Source: Tachypleus tridentatus
Lineage: Eukaryota > Arthropoda > Merostomata > Xiphosura > Limulidae
DNA length: 64,000 bases
NCBI RefSeq assembly: GCF_004210375.1
Contig: NC_134830.1
Span: forward strand, 61,127,576-61,191,575
Reading direction: 5' to 3'
Part shown: positions 12,306 to 24,365 of the stretch, piece by piece
How the letters are laid out: every line of letters begins with the position of its first letter
Numbering within the stretch: the stretch's first letter is position 1
Made by a program: the position numbers and the translations under genes
The notes under the pieces: model-generated
Told to the model about the DNA's origin: nothing
The model's database searches: none
The model's input: the letters and a program-made list of their open reading frames with translations, nothing else

Positions 12306-13319
12306 ATGAAGAGCAAATATGATATTCTACAGCTAAATAAACATGCCAACCAAGCCAATGGCTAAAACTATAAATGAATTGGTAAAAAGGCCAAAAATGA
12401 TTTAATTAATTAATGTGAAGGACTATTGGATACCTTGATGAAAGAAAAGTAATTTAAAAAATTTATTTGCTTATTTTAAAGGTGTATCGTCTATGTATTA
12501 TTGTTTATTTCTTTTCATTACACCATCAAGGTCAGAGATTTCTATCTCTTTCAAAATTTCAGTGGTTTTTCCTCTGGTTTAGATATTTTCTCAAGGTTAA
12601 TTTCAACAAACAACTTTTACAGAAATTCATTGATATATCAGGAAACTTCTCTTCATTCCCACAATTCACTATCAATACATTAAAAACTTTGCTACATTCA
12701 ATGAAGATAATTACTAAAACATATATATGTATCAGGAAATTTCTCTTGACTACTAGAGTTCATCGTAAATATTAATGCTTTTGGAGACTTCACACAACCT
12801 TTCACGTGTGTAGAACAAAATCTTATTTTGATATTTCTTTTCATTTTATCTGTCCATCTGATCAGTTTTCCAGAGTAGTATAGCCAATTAGCAACTTTAA
12901 AATTATGTGGGAATCTTACAGCGAATTGAACAACCAATTTATTTACATATTATAAAACTTCCACATATATCATGCTTGACATGCATCATAAAGCTTCTCT
13001 CTCTCTCGGGATTTGGGTAATCATATGTACCCTGGAGGGTCAGGTGCATGTTGACCTCTTCTTCCCTCCTTTACTTGCATGATCATACAGTGTACGTTGG
13101 TGAGGGTACTGCTTTAGGGTCTGAATTTACTCTGACTCTTTTCTGAGCAATGCCCATGTTGTAGTTTCGTACATTTATAAGTATTATTTGCCGTATCAGC
13201 AGGAAGTATAGTTTAATGGTGGCCTTTTTTTTATTTCCTTATATATATATAGTTTAATTTATTATTATTATATTTTATATTTTTTGTGTGTTTAAAGTAT
13301 ATATTGATCGGGAAAAGAT

Positions 13320-13618
13320 GTTTAGGACTATCTTCATCATGTATACGGTACCTGTCTAGTTTGCATAACAATTCATTTTCATCCAACTTTTATCAAAATA
13401 CGTTATTGTACTATGTAGGAGTTTATCTACTATAGTTGGTGTGTTTGAATATTTGTGTATGAATTTTGATGATGTTGTTCTGTGAACTCTTTATGCTGTT
13501 GTGAGGAGTGTGTTTTCTATTGTTTGTAGTTTGGTTTTCATTGTTTTGTCACTTACAGTTATCCAAGCTGGAGCTGCAGTCAATTACTGGTCTAATGTAT
13601 GTTTTATAAATTTTTAGA
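13320..13618 (-). mobile_element. Jockey-like LINE reverse transcriptase relic
   Basis: The minus strand gives NLKIYKTYIRPVIDC, then after a frame shift APAWITVSDKTMKTKLQTI and a tail SSKFIHKYSNTPTIVDKLL. This is the conserved C-terminal part of jockey-type reverse transcriptases (IRPxxxYAAPAW...). Stops and a shift show it is dead. A SINE follows at 13619. Confidence 0.7.
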
Positions 13619-13864
13619 TTGTTTGTTTGTTTGTTTTGAATTTTGCCCAAAGTTACTTGAGGGCTATCTGTGCTAGCCGTCCCTAATTTAGCAGTGTAAG
13701 ACTAGAGGGAAGGCTACTCTTTTACCAACGAATAGTGGGATTGACCGTCACATTATAACGTCCCCACGGCTGAAAGGGCGAGCATGTTCGGCGCGACGGG
13801 GATGCGAACCCGCGACCCTCAGATTACGAGTCGCACGCCTTAACACGCTTGGCCATGCCGGGCC
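13619..13864 (-). mobile_element. SINE family 1, internally deleted
   Basis: Both ends present, but the stretch normally between gggaaggc and tactctttt (about 35 bases) is missing. Confidence 0.88.
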
Positions 13865-14518
13865 CACTTTTCATTGGAATTATGTCAGAATGAAAATGAA
13901 AATTTCCATGAGTTCTTATCCTGGAGGTTTCCATTTTGGTACGGACATAAATTTTATGACTGAGAAGTAAATAATCTTTTCTCTTGGAAAAAAACAAAAA
14001 CGTTTTCACCAATGAAATACTTCAACATAGATAAGTCAATGATTATATATATATATATATATGTATATAGCTGAAGTACCCTCTATTTCAGCAGGTCATT
14101 CATTCACACAGAATTTTTTTGCTGGAACACTCACAGCTGCATCATTTGTTTCCCTGGTCTAACAGAAAGATTAAGCACCTGTATTTTATCGTGCTGTGCT
14201 ACGTGTACATGTAAGAAGCATACAAACTTTTCTGCACAACACACTCTACAGAATAATGTACCTTTACCAATATGTTGTTTTGGAAAGAACATTTCTAAGG
14301 CTTGACAAAATATTGGGAATTTAAAAAGATGTTTCATGTAACATTAGGAAAACATGAAGTACAGGTTGCAGTATTTCTAATGAATAAAATCACTGGAGTT
14401 TGTTTTCAAAATAATTTATCTGCTCGTCAGTTGAAGGGTTTTTATTTTCTAGTCAATGACTGAAAGGTAAAATCGGATAAGAAATAATTTATGGTACTGT
14501 TACATTTCTATTTATGAT

Positions 14519-14625
14519 CCCCCAGTGGTACACCGACATCTCCGCGGGCATCTATCGCAAGAAACTGAATTCTGATACCTATGGTGGGTTGAGCGCAGAT
14601 CGCCCCATTCTGTAGTTCTTATGTT
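14519..14625 (+). mobile_element. SINE family 2, worn copy
   Basis: cccagtggtacaccgacatc, then tctgatacctatggtgggtt and gcgcagatcgccccattctg match the family 2 layout in forward orientation, with many changes. Confidence 0.55.
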
Positions 14626-15733
14626 TGTAAAAAGACAGAGTTTTCTCTACCCATACAAGCCATTTATACACATATATTTTTCTCTACAAGTGGGTTTTCT
14701 CGTCATCACGGTTGTAGTTCTTATACTTAAATCCAAACAAACATACAAAATATTATTTATGGAATATAAATATTTAAAGGTAGACTTCTTTTCACTTTGG
14801 ATTTCAGTAAATGTTATGATGCTGTTTCATAACATCTTTATTATTGTAATTGATTCTAGTTACAATTTTAAAAATATACTGTAGTGCCATATACAACTAA
14901 TGCTGTTTTGATAATTTTGTATTGTTTTATCTTCAACGCTGTTTTAATAATTCAAATGCCACGTTTTTCTTTCTAGAGTCCAGAGTAATGCAAGCCTAAC
15001 TGTAAAAGTTGGAGAATATTTAGAGAAAAATAAACAAGCAAAAATTTTATGTTAAAATGGATGAAGTTGTTAAGATATAAAAAAAAAACATTAATTAGGT
15101 AATTAACGGGTTTTATGATACTGTAATTTTGTAAAAAATATATATACATATATTTGAAAAGCTCTGTAAATGTATCATCTGATCACTGATGTATAATGGT
15201 TTTTATCACGCACATTCTCTGTAACGGTTTCTTTTAAAGAGGGGTGTAAATAATTGTATATAAGTTAATGTGGTCACATTTCAATCATGTAACGGATGCA
15301 CTTATACTTCAAGATTTTTTTAAATCCTCAAATAATTTTCTATAGGTTATTTTTTATTTTTTTCTGCACAATTTAATAATAAAATTTGGTAAAGCAGGAT
15401 GATGATACTTTCGAAAGGAAGAAAGGATCGTAATACTTGAAGCCTGAATATAACACTAACTTAAGCCTAACATTAAAATATTAAACATAGGAAGGGCGGT
15501 TCGCTAACTGTAGCATGAATTACTTTAGAAACTTCCAATTAAACGCTTGCCTCAGTGAAGCAATACTATTTACAAAATGTAGTCTTAGAGATGTAAAATC
15601 AAGAGTAATTAGTTTCGTGGTGCGTCCTATTAGTATTAAATTTATTATTATATTGGTTGTTATTCAATTTTATCGTTTTTTAAAATAGAGAAATACAGCA
15701 TAGTTCTTAATATATACTCATCAAAACTCAATT
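14626..15733. other. No recognised feature
   Basis: AT-rich. The phrase ttttctctacaagtgggttt at 14680 recurs at about 52168, so part of it may be a worn repeat. Confidence 0.5.
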
Positions 15734-16079
15734 CCGTGTTTCTCCGAAAATAAGTCAGGGCTTATATTAATTTTCACTCCAAAATATGACACTAGGGCTT
15801 ATTTTCGGGGGATGTCTTATTTTGATATATTAAAAAAATGAAGTTACAAAGTAAAACTATTAAACTAACCATTTAAAATAAACTATTATTAAACTATTAA
15901 ACTAACTGATTAATACTTAAACAAACTAATTAACTAACTATTAAACTAATTAATAAATTAATTTTTTTTTATTTCTTTCCTCTTCCTGCCACTCTTAACT
16001 AGGGCTTATATTAAAACTATCCCCAAAAATCACACTAGGTCTTATTTTATGGGTAGGTCTTATTATCGGAGAAACACGG
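15734..16079. mobile_element. MITE-like element with terminal inverted repeats
   Basis: The left end ccgtgtttctccgaaaataa is matched in inverted form at the right end (ttattatcggagaaacacgg) over about 20 bases with one mismatch. The interior has related cttattttcggggg and gcttatatta segments in both halves, plus an irregular TTAACTAA-type tandem run (15840-15960). There is no coding capacity. The flanks (aatt left, tagt right) show no clear target duplication. Confidence 0.75.
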
Positions 16080-16205
16080 TAGTATAAATACGCGTTTATT
16101 TTAGCAATACCACATATAGGTAGCGTAGCCCAGGCCAAAAAAATTTCTTTCCTAATCACAACATTATTTGTGATTACACTAATATATATATAAATATAAT
16201 AGTAC

Positions 16206-16565
16206 TGTCCGTTATATGTCCATGTAACTACTTTTTAGGGTGCGAATAAATTTTCACCAAAATTACTAGGAAGGCTCATTAGGTTCATGCGAGGGTACAC
16301 ACAAAGTTTCTGTTTTACAGTTTTTATGACGGTTTTTCATCACTACTTCGCACCCATTAGATAAATCTTTACAAAATTTAGTATAAAGTTTCAGTACTTC
16401 TGTGCAGGAAGGGGTACATACACATTTTTAGATTTGCGGTTTGTAATTTTTCTGAACATGTTTACGTTTATTACAACTACCTCATCTCCTATAAATGGAT
16501 CTTTACCAAATTGGTGTTGAGGTTCAATGCATCCATGGGGAAATATAAGTTTTCATTTTTGGGAC
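16206..16565. repeat. Dispersed repeat with internal subrepeats (copy 1)
   Basis: Three related blocks of about 130 bases, each like (t)tttacca(a)aattggtat..aggttcat..gtccatg.gggg followed by aaattttcattttt. A related copy lies at 52750-53065. It is non-coding as far as I can see. Confidence 0.5.
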
Positions 16566-16872
16566 ATTTACAATTAACTATAGTTAAGCACGTTTCTTGT
16601 CATAAGATGACGTTTCATTAGTCGTGAACTTACACAACTTCCGTCCGGGGGTTGGGTACTACAGCTAGTATTCAATATAATATCAGCGAATTTTATTAAA
16701 GGTTTTACCCTTACTAATCGATTTTGTAGTCCTGATTGTATTGATACAAAAATGGCAAACCCATTTATTTTTCCAGCTACGGAAATAAAAATAATATGAA
16801 CATTTACCATTATACTGAACTTTGTGATGCAGTGAAACTTTTACTTAGTGTTTTACTTTCTTACACGCAACG

Positions 16873-16992
16873 TCCTGCAGTAAGACAACAGTAAGTTTAC
16901 GGATTTACAACGCTAAATTAAAAAGGGTTTCGATTCCTTTTGGTCAACACAGCAAATAGCTCAATAAGATTTTGTATGAAAGTACACACACA
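16873..16992 (+). mobile_element. SINE family 3, worn copy
   Basis: ggatttacaacgctaaatta, then gggtttcgattccttttggt and a gaaagtacacacac tail: layout of a third, about 110-bp tRNA-derived family. Confidence 0.6.
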
Positions 16993-17245
16993 TTATATAT
17001 CACACTGTTTTACAATTTCTTACTTCAAATAAATATTACTCGCGAATAACCATTAGATTTAAGCTTAAACATTATCGCCAGTCAAGTCTGTTTTCGTAGG
17101 TTCCTCACCTTTACCAGCAAGTTTTGCGTAACTCATCAACGTCATCAGTTTATTGGAAGCACCTTTTTCCATAGTGGGTTAGTGATAGTTTTGTACTGTG
17201 ATTTTAAACACTAACTATGGTTAGCCTTGTCGCTGTTTAATATAA

Positions 17246-17958
17246 AACCATATAGTCTCGTACAATTTAAGCGTTCATATCAAAACTAACTGTACACTTT
17301 TACCCACATTCACAAAAATACGCTTCAGAACTGAGACAGTACTTGTTAAAACACATAAGTGCAATATGTATGTTAATAACACTAAAAAATGCCAGCTGTG
17401 TTGTGCATCAACATTATCTGTTCCTCCCGTACATGTTACAGGTGCTGTTAAGCCTTTACAGAGGTTTTGTTTGTTTTTTAATTTTGCGCAAAGCTACTCG
17501 AGGGCTATCTGCGCTAGCCGTCCCTAATTTAGCAGTGTAAGACTAGAGAGAAGGCAGCTAGTCATCATCACCCACCGCCACCTCTTGGGCTACTCTTTTA
17601 CCAACGAAACGTGGGATTGACCGTCACATTATAACGCCCCCACGGCTGAAAGGGCAAGCATGTTTGGTGTGACAGGGATTCAAACCAGCGACCCTCGGAT
17701 TACGAGTCGAACGCCTAAACACGCTTGGCCATGCCGGGCCCTTTACAGAGGTACAGAGAAATTCAACGTACACAAACTACACGAGGATATATTGACAATG
17801 GTTCATTTCAGACTTTTTTAGACCTTACGGATGATCAGTACGTTGCTAACGTGAAATATTCTTCACCCAGAACCAAGGTACTTTCAGCTGAACATCATTA
17901 TCAATCAATCAGTCATTCTTCCGATATCCAGTTATACAATGCAATACTTTATTCTTGA
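17246..17958 (+). pseudogene. Unrecognised reading frame interrupted by a SINE (unit A)
   Basis: From a TAA at 17243 one frame is open to the SINE at 17466. If the SINE and one copy of its 12-base target duplication are left out, the same frame continues to a TGA at 17956, for about 142 codons in all. The first in-frame Met is at 17366, after KTHKCN. Segments include CQLCCASTLSVPPVHVTGAV before the SINE and YIDNGSFQTFLDLTDDQYV after it. I do not recognise the family. A TATAAAA lies at about 17242. The unit B equivalent (27845-28554) has a one-base loss before the CQLCC region. It could be a dead gene or element fragment, or chance. Confidence 0.35.
17466..17740 (-). mobile_element. SINE family 1 with 12-bp target duplication (unit A)
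   Basis: Flanked by ctttacagaggt at 17454-17465 and 17741-17752, a perfect duplication. Confidence 0.93.
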
Positions 17959-18837
17959 AATACACCTACATAAAATTAACATTTTACACTAATCCTACCT
18001 GTATTATACTGAGAGATCTAGTTTTTAGTCTTTCGGCAAACTATCACAAGACTTTTACGTATTTTGAAGCTCTTCCCATTTATCAATGAATTTCAGCGCC
18101 AGTCTTAAGTTTTACAATTTCTTGATATTACGTTCTGTTACTATGACTTGTGGTTCTTTTTTAAGTCAACTCAGTGCAAGTCATACATCATTTGTGTGAC
18201 AGCTCCAACATTTGCACGAAGTCACTACAGATTTTAAAAAATGATTGATTGAAAAAACAAACAAACCAAGTAGCAGGAGTGTACTTAAGTAATGTTGAGG
18301 TAATTATATTTCAAAGCTGTTGTGGTTCGAATATATAGCCTAAATAATTATCTAAGCCAAGTACTAGTTACTTATTGATTTTCTTTTATTAGATATTAAC
18401 TACCTTTCAGTAGCCGGAGCGCAGGTTACAAGCTAACAGTTTACTATTATATGCAGTAAATAAAAAGTAACTGATATCTCAAAATGGCTGATATGAGCAT
18501 TAAAAAACTTTTATTAAAATAAAGTAAAAGTTTTAATACCCACACCAGTCGCATTGAGATACATTTTCATTTCAAGTGGATTTTCCTCCGTCATCACGAA
18601 CAACTGATGAAGGATTGTATTTACAAACTGTGACGCCGCCTTTTGGGCTGCTGTTCTACTAGTAATTACTGATCGTATCATTCATTTTGTCATCTTCATA
18701 TATTGCAACACTTTTTTTTAGCCTGTGTTATTTTTACTTGAAAGATTCTTTACTCTGTCGTTTTTTACCTTCTTGCTCGCTCTCTCATTCCATTATTATA
18801 GATTTTTTTTTCTTTCCCATCTTGAATGGCTTTCTTT

Positions 18838-19107
18838 GGTTTGTTTTGAATTTCGTGCAAAGCTACACGAGGGCTATATGCACTAGCCGTCCATAATTTA
18901 GCAGTGTAAGACTAGAGGGAAGGCAGCTAGTCATCATCACCCTCCGCCAACTCTTGGGCTACTATTTTACCAACGAATAGTGGGACTGACCATTGCATTA
19001 TAACGTACCCACGGCTGAAAGGGCGATCATGTCTGGTGTGACAGGGTTTCGAACCTGAGATCCTAAGATAACGAGTCGAGTGCCTTAAGCATCTGGCCAT
19101 GCCGGGC
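18838..19107 (-). mobile_element. SINE family 1 (unit A)
   Basis: Runs from ggtttgttttgaatttcgtg to catctggccatgccgggc. The sequence after it (19108-19284) is an open 58-codon stretch of no recognised family. Confidence 0.88.
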
Positions 19108-19730
19108 TATTTATTGAAAGCTTGCCAAATATCGTTAAGATATATAAACCGTTTCGGACAACGTATCGGTACAATTGTATCACGGCTTCACAATACAATA
19201 CTCGTGTCGTATTGCTGTTTCACCACACTTGTGGAAAAAGCATACTTAATTCTGCTTTTATATTTTTTCAGCTATAATAACTAGTGCCTTAATATTATTA
19301 GTTTCCACAAGATTTTACTTTACGCAAAGAGCCACATCAGCAGGGTGCAACAATATGATTTTTTTTAGTATGAAACTAGTATAACCATCAGTAGCCGGCA
19401 ATGTTAAGATAAGACCAAATGCTCATCTGTCAGAGAAGTCTCTTTATCAACGTCCATGATCAAAAGAAAATTAAAATGCCTGATGTCTGAATGACACTAT
19501 ATACTCATAGTGGAATAAACAGAAATCTATGTGGCTCAGTTATAGCTGTTACTAATTTTGAAGAGCAGACCAGAGAGGAGACATCAGAAGGGAGAATTCG
19601 ATAGACAGTTGCAAAGCGTGTTTACTAACCCTACATTTCGAACTCGAGACTCTCAGATCCGCAGCCCGATACGCCAACTACTATGTAACTAAACCGTTCT
19701 CGAACCATCTTTGAGATAATACAAAATACT

Positions 19731-20000
19731 GGCCTGGCATGGCCAGATGGTTAGAGCGCTTGATTTGCAATTTGAGGGTTGCTGGTTCGACTCTCTGTCC
19801 CACCAAACATGTTCGCCGTGTCAGCCGTGAGGGCACTGTAACGTTCGATCAATTCCACTATTCGTTGGTAAAAGAGTAACTCAACATTTGGCGGTGTATG
19901 GTGAAGACTATGGTACCTTACTTGTAGTCTTTCACTGCTAAATTAGGATCGGCTTGCACAATAGCCGTCGTGTAGCTTTACGCGAAATTAAAACAAACAA
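19731..20000 (+). mobile_element. SINE family 1, forward (unit A)
   Basis: Head ggcctggcatggccagatgg, anticodon region differing from most copies (ttgatttgcaatttgaggg), tail aaattaaaacaaacaa. Confidence 0.88.
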
Positions 20001-20269
20001 TACGGAATACTGCAATAAATATGAGAAACAAGAATATAAGATAAAGTAGAAAGGCAAGATTAATAACACTCGCCAGAGCGTTTCCAGGGTTACTGAGAAG
20101 TCGATAAAAATTCTTCGGGCCTTCCAACCACGAATGGGTGTTTTGGAAAAGCTTAATATATATATATATATATTGATAACACATATTAATTCTTTCTTGG
20201 GCTTACAAAGTTCTTGGTGTCATTTTCTATATTAAGTTGTTTGTTATGTTTTAAGTAAACGATGGCTCT

Positions 20270-20405
20270 TTGCTCAAGTCGTCCCTAATTCTAAAGTTAT
20301 AGACTAGAGGGAAAGCAGCTAGTCGACTAGCAACACCACTTACCACCAATTCTTCAGCTATTATCGTTAAATAGTGGGATTTTATCATCATACTTATAAT
20401 GTAAG
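20270..20405 (-). mobile_element. SINE family 1 fragment, worn (unit A)
   Basis: aagtcgtccctaattctaaa through tagtgggattttatcatcat keeps only the SINE body; no tRNA head. The unit B copy is at 30850-31006. Confidence 0.6.
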
Positions 20406-20565
20406 TCATTCCCAAAATGCAAAGCGCGATTTATTTATTTATTTTTGGCGGTAACTTCTCTACAGTTTATGTTACAAAGTAAAATATAAATATAACTAAA
20501 CACAAATATTTTTGTTATTTTTTTTCAATGTCGTTGTGGAAACTGAATATAAATAAACAGAAAAT

Positions 20566-20658
20566 AGGATTTACAACGCTAAAATCAGGTGTTTGATTCC
20601 CTTCTGCGGACTCAACAGATAGTCCGATGTGGCTTTGCTATAAGAAAACACACACACA
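20566..20658 (+). mobile_element. SINE family 3 (unit A)
   Basis: ggatttacaacgctaaaatc, tgtttgattcccttctgcgg (box B) and a gctataagaaaacacacaca tail. The head before the first segment is missing. Confidence 0.7.
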
Positions 20659-21075
20659 GAAAATAAGTTAAACTTTGCCGATTGAATATTTATTAGACAG
20701 TAGTTCGTTGGTTGGAATAACTTTTGGTCACATTTTTCGATAGAAAAATTTCGTTACGTACACGCAAAATGCCACTTTTACAATGATGAACTTAAAACAA
20801 CAAGATAGACCAGTATTTAAAAGCAACGTGGTGTAGTATAATATCCGAACCTACATTTTTGTCGCATCATGGTATAATAACAAAGCACCTCAGTATAACG
20901 TGGCATTCACACATGGACTGAAAATGAAGTTGGTCGGTCATAACAACACAAACGTTGTTACATAACACACAGTTCATACGCCTTGTCGTGGGATAAAAAC
21001 TGCAAATGCGCCAACACTGCAAAATACAGTACGTGTTCTGTATACTCAAAGTGTAGTATTATTCATGTAGTACGG

Positions 21076-21328
21076 TTTGGTTTGTTAGGAGTTTCGCGCA
21101 AAGCTACACGAGGGCTATCCGTCCTTAATTTAGCAGTGCAAGACCAGAGAGAAGGCAACTAGTCATCACCCACCGCCAACTCGTGGGCTACTCTTTTGTC
21201 AACGAATAGTGGGATTGACCGTCACATTACAACGCCCTTATGGCCGAAAGGGCGAGCATGTTTGGTGTGACGGGGATTCGAACCCGCGATACTCGGATTA
21301 CGAGTCGAGCGCCTTAACCACTTGACTA
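21076..21328 (-). mobile_element. SINE family 1, minus (unit A), partner of an inverted pair
   Basis: Tail at the left, head at the right, ending cttaaccacttgact. The next SINE sits about 12 bases away in the opposite direction. Confidence 0.88.
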
Positions 21329-21339
21329 ATAGTACGAAA

Positions 21340-21614
21340 GGCCCGGCATGGCCAAGCGTGTTAAGGCGTGCGACTCGTAATCTGAGGGTCGCGGGTTCGC
21401 ATCCCCGTCGCGCCAAACATGCTTGCCCTCCCAGCCGTGGGGGCGTTATATACTGACTGTCAATCACCCTATTCGTTGGTAAAAGAGTAGCCCAAGAGTT
21501 GGCGGTGGGTGGTGATGACTAGCTCCTTCCTTCTAGTCTTACACTACTAAATTAGGGACGGCTAGCGCAGACAGCCCTCGAGTAGCTTTGTGCGAAATTC
21601 AAAAAACAAACAAA
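21340..21614 (+). mobile_element. SINE family 1, plus (unit A), near-intact
   Basis: Starts ggcccggcatggccaagcg, with a clean box B (gggttcgcatccccgtcg). Perfect 12-base target duplication aatagtacgaaa at 21328-21339 and 21615-21626. The anticodon-position triplet reads CGT in ctcgtaa, like tRNA-Thr. Confidence 0.93.
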
Positions 21615-22279
21615 CAATAGTACGAAATGCGCAGTGTGGACATTGCTTCGGCTATAGCATTCAGTAAGGAAAGTGTCAGCAGTATTTGATGTTTCTATCT
21701 GATCAGTACACAGTTCTGTACTCAGAAAAAAAAATTATTCGTGGCATACAATGTGCAACAATGAATGGGAAAAAGATAATACTAACAGTTAATATCGTTA
21801 CTACTTTACGAGTCTTTGGTCTGCAGGTTGAGAAAACTGTAACTAATTTTAAAACAGTGCTTGACTGAAGGTGTTTCAACTTTTTACTTGAACGAGTTCC
21901 ACACAAAAATTTCATAAAACGAAAATGCTCTAAAACTTGAAAAGCATTTAACAATTACAAAGCAATATCCAATTATTAAGTTTTATTCAACAACACTATT
22001 TTACTACACGCATGGTTTATACGCAAGAAAATTTTGTTTTAACGCAACATGACACACGTTGCATATCGACGTTAATAAATAAATAAAAACGTGATCAAAT
22101 ACTGGAATATAGAGTTATAACTTAGCAAAACTTCCCGTTGAGTCATCGAGAGGATGGCTCGACATTTATACTTATTCATACTGATAGATATTCTGAAGGA
22201 ACTTCGTGAATTATTTGATTCCGATCAATTTGGTATAAGTTACAAACGATAACCGAAAATTTGAAACTAACGGACTGTG

Positions 22280-22512
22280 CGGGTCGAGCGTTGTCTAGTG
22301 ATTAGCGTGCTCCGACTGTGAATCTCCCTCAAATGTTCACGGTGCGTAGTCCGATGCCCTAAAAACACTTAATACACTTTACGACCATGGGAACGCCATG
22401 GAATAACGATCAAAACTCACTACTGGACCAGACAAGAATAACCCCAAAAACTGGTAATGGGTACTGTTGATTAACTGTGTTTCTTCTAGTGCATTAGTTC
22501 AGAGTTAAGGAT
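22280..22512 (+). mobile_element. SINE family 4 (tRNA-His-like head), tail deleted (unit A)
   Basis: Head gcgttgtctagtgattagcg, then ccgactgtgaatctccctc (GTG at the anticodon position) and box-B-like ggtgcgtagtccgatgccc. The body is unlike families 1-3. Its tail is cut at 22512 relative to unit B. Confidence 0.65.
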
Positions 22513-23200
22513 ACAAACAAATATTCATTGTCTTTAGAAAATCATTAAAAAGTAACACTGTTAACTAGAGAAACAATATAAGGACAGCTGTTGTGAGAAA
22601 CAATAAAATAAAAAGCATAAGATAAAATGTGTCCTTTTCTTTTGTTTCACATTGTCGTGGAGAACTTGTCACGTGTACACAAAATACAAACAAGTTTAAG
22701 GGGAGTTATTAAATTACAAAATGTTTATCGCCAGTTATTTTGTTAAATCTGTTATGAAGTCAATATGTTTGAAAAATCTAATGCCTTTCATAGAAAGAAT
22801 CAGGTTAAATTGGATTGGCATTGTCAGATGGTTAGGTCACTCGACTTCTCTCACAAATTCAGTTGTTCATTGAAACATTTGGTTACTTTCGGGCTTCAAT
22901 TTCTTCTAATACTTCCTTGAAACTCTTCAGAGCCAAATTGTGTTGCCAGACTGTGAGACTGCACAACAGACTAGGTCGTGTCTTAGCGAGATCTTTTTCC
23001 CCACACTTGTTTGCCTCTTCTAATCTGTTTTCCTTTTCTATTTACGTAAGTTAAGTGTTGCTGGTACATCATCGTACATAGCACCAACAGTAAACCAAAA
23101 CATTGTCAACTCCATTGGCCACACCTCAAACCAAAGTAATCATTTAGGTTTTGCATCTTCCCACACTATCCACTGTCATTGTTGGAATGTACCAGCTGCT

Positions 23201-24149
23201 CTAACCATTCATCCTTCCTCTTTGTATCAGCGTATCTTGTCATCAATCATATTTCTCTTCTGAGCATCAGATACACTTCCAAATTGTTTTGTTGGTTTCA
23301 TATTGAGTCTGGATCAGTACGTCTGTTTTTTCCCAACAGTATATTTTATTTTTCAGCGCTCCTTCGTATTTCCACTACTTCCATTGAATTCCACTTTTGC
23401 GCTGCTCTTGGGGCTTGTAAGACACCATGTATTACTAAGTTTTTAGAAATAACTATGCGAAATTTAGAAGGCTGGTTGGACTATGATCCTTTTGCACAGA
23501 ATAATATAAGTGATCGTGTTCATTAAGGTACTGCACTTAACATATTTTACTTTTAAAGTGGTGAGTATTTCTCGGCCATCTATAGCGAAAGATCACTAGA
23601 AAACCACTAACAAAAATCAACTTTACACGGCTGAGAAACCAAATCTGGTACTGTGCAGCATGTGGAGTCCCGATGCATTTTATGTGGCAATGTTGATGGG
23701 TTTATATAATTTATTCCCTCAAAGCCTGAAAACTAGTGTGAATTCAACTATACTGGTGATCAATTCAGATTTCAAATATAACAAGAAATTCAAATATCTA
23801 TTCAAAATTTTAAAATGAAGTACCGTAAAGCTTTTTCTCAAAACCAACTTACCAAACATATTTTCAAGATTTGCAAACTGAGTGTTAGACACCACTACGA
23901 AAAATTTTCTTTTTATCCTTCTGATTCTTTTAGTCCATTACACTTCCTTTTAAAATATTAAAATGCCTTGGAAATTCAGATGATGTACTTGAAGAGAGAA
24001 ACAACAACCTAGCTTCCCTGAAGTAAATTATTTAACCTGAACAAAAGTCCTCAATTAGTTTATATTATTATAAAATTTATAAAGTTTATTTAGCTTCTAT
24101 AAAGTGAGCTTAAAGAAAAGTACTTCCACGACCTTTTCTTTAAAATGAT
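23201..24149. other. Segment present only in unit A
   Basis: About 949 bases between accagctgct and aaggaactg, replaced by tta (33804-33806) in unit B. It contains a 115-codon plus frame (23179-23526) of no recognised family. With no SINE, terminal repeats or target duplication at the edges, a deletion in B fits better than an insertion in A. Confidence 0.8.
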
Positions 24150-24365
24150 AAGGAACTGTTTAAAGGAACAAGAATCCATACACCTTATTCCCAGGTTTTT
24201 GCAATTGTACTACACATTTCAAAATTTAGATATTTCAGAACTAACATGTGGCTAAATCCATGTGGTCTGACACTGCTGCACATTGCAGCATCCAAACTGG
24301 CTCCAATTTTTTTATGGTGTTTTTTGAATGAAAGAATATTTGGTTATTCATCACGGAAAAATTGC

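Noticed and set aside
21340-21420. A functional tRNA-Thr gene
   Set aside because: The acceptor stem does not pair properly, and the segment is the head of a SINE with target duplications and about 20 relatives here.
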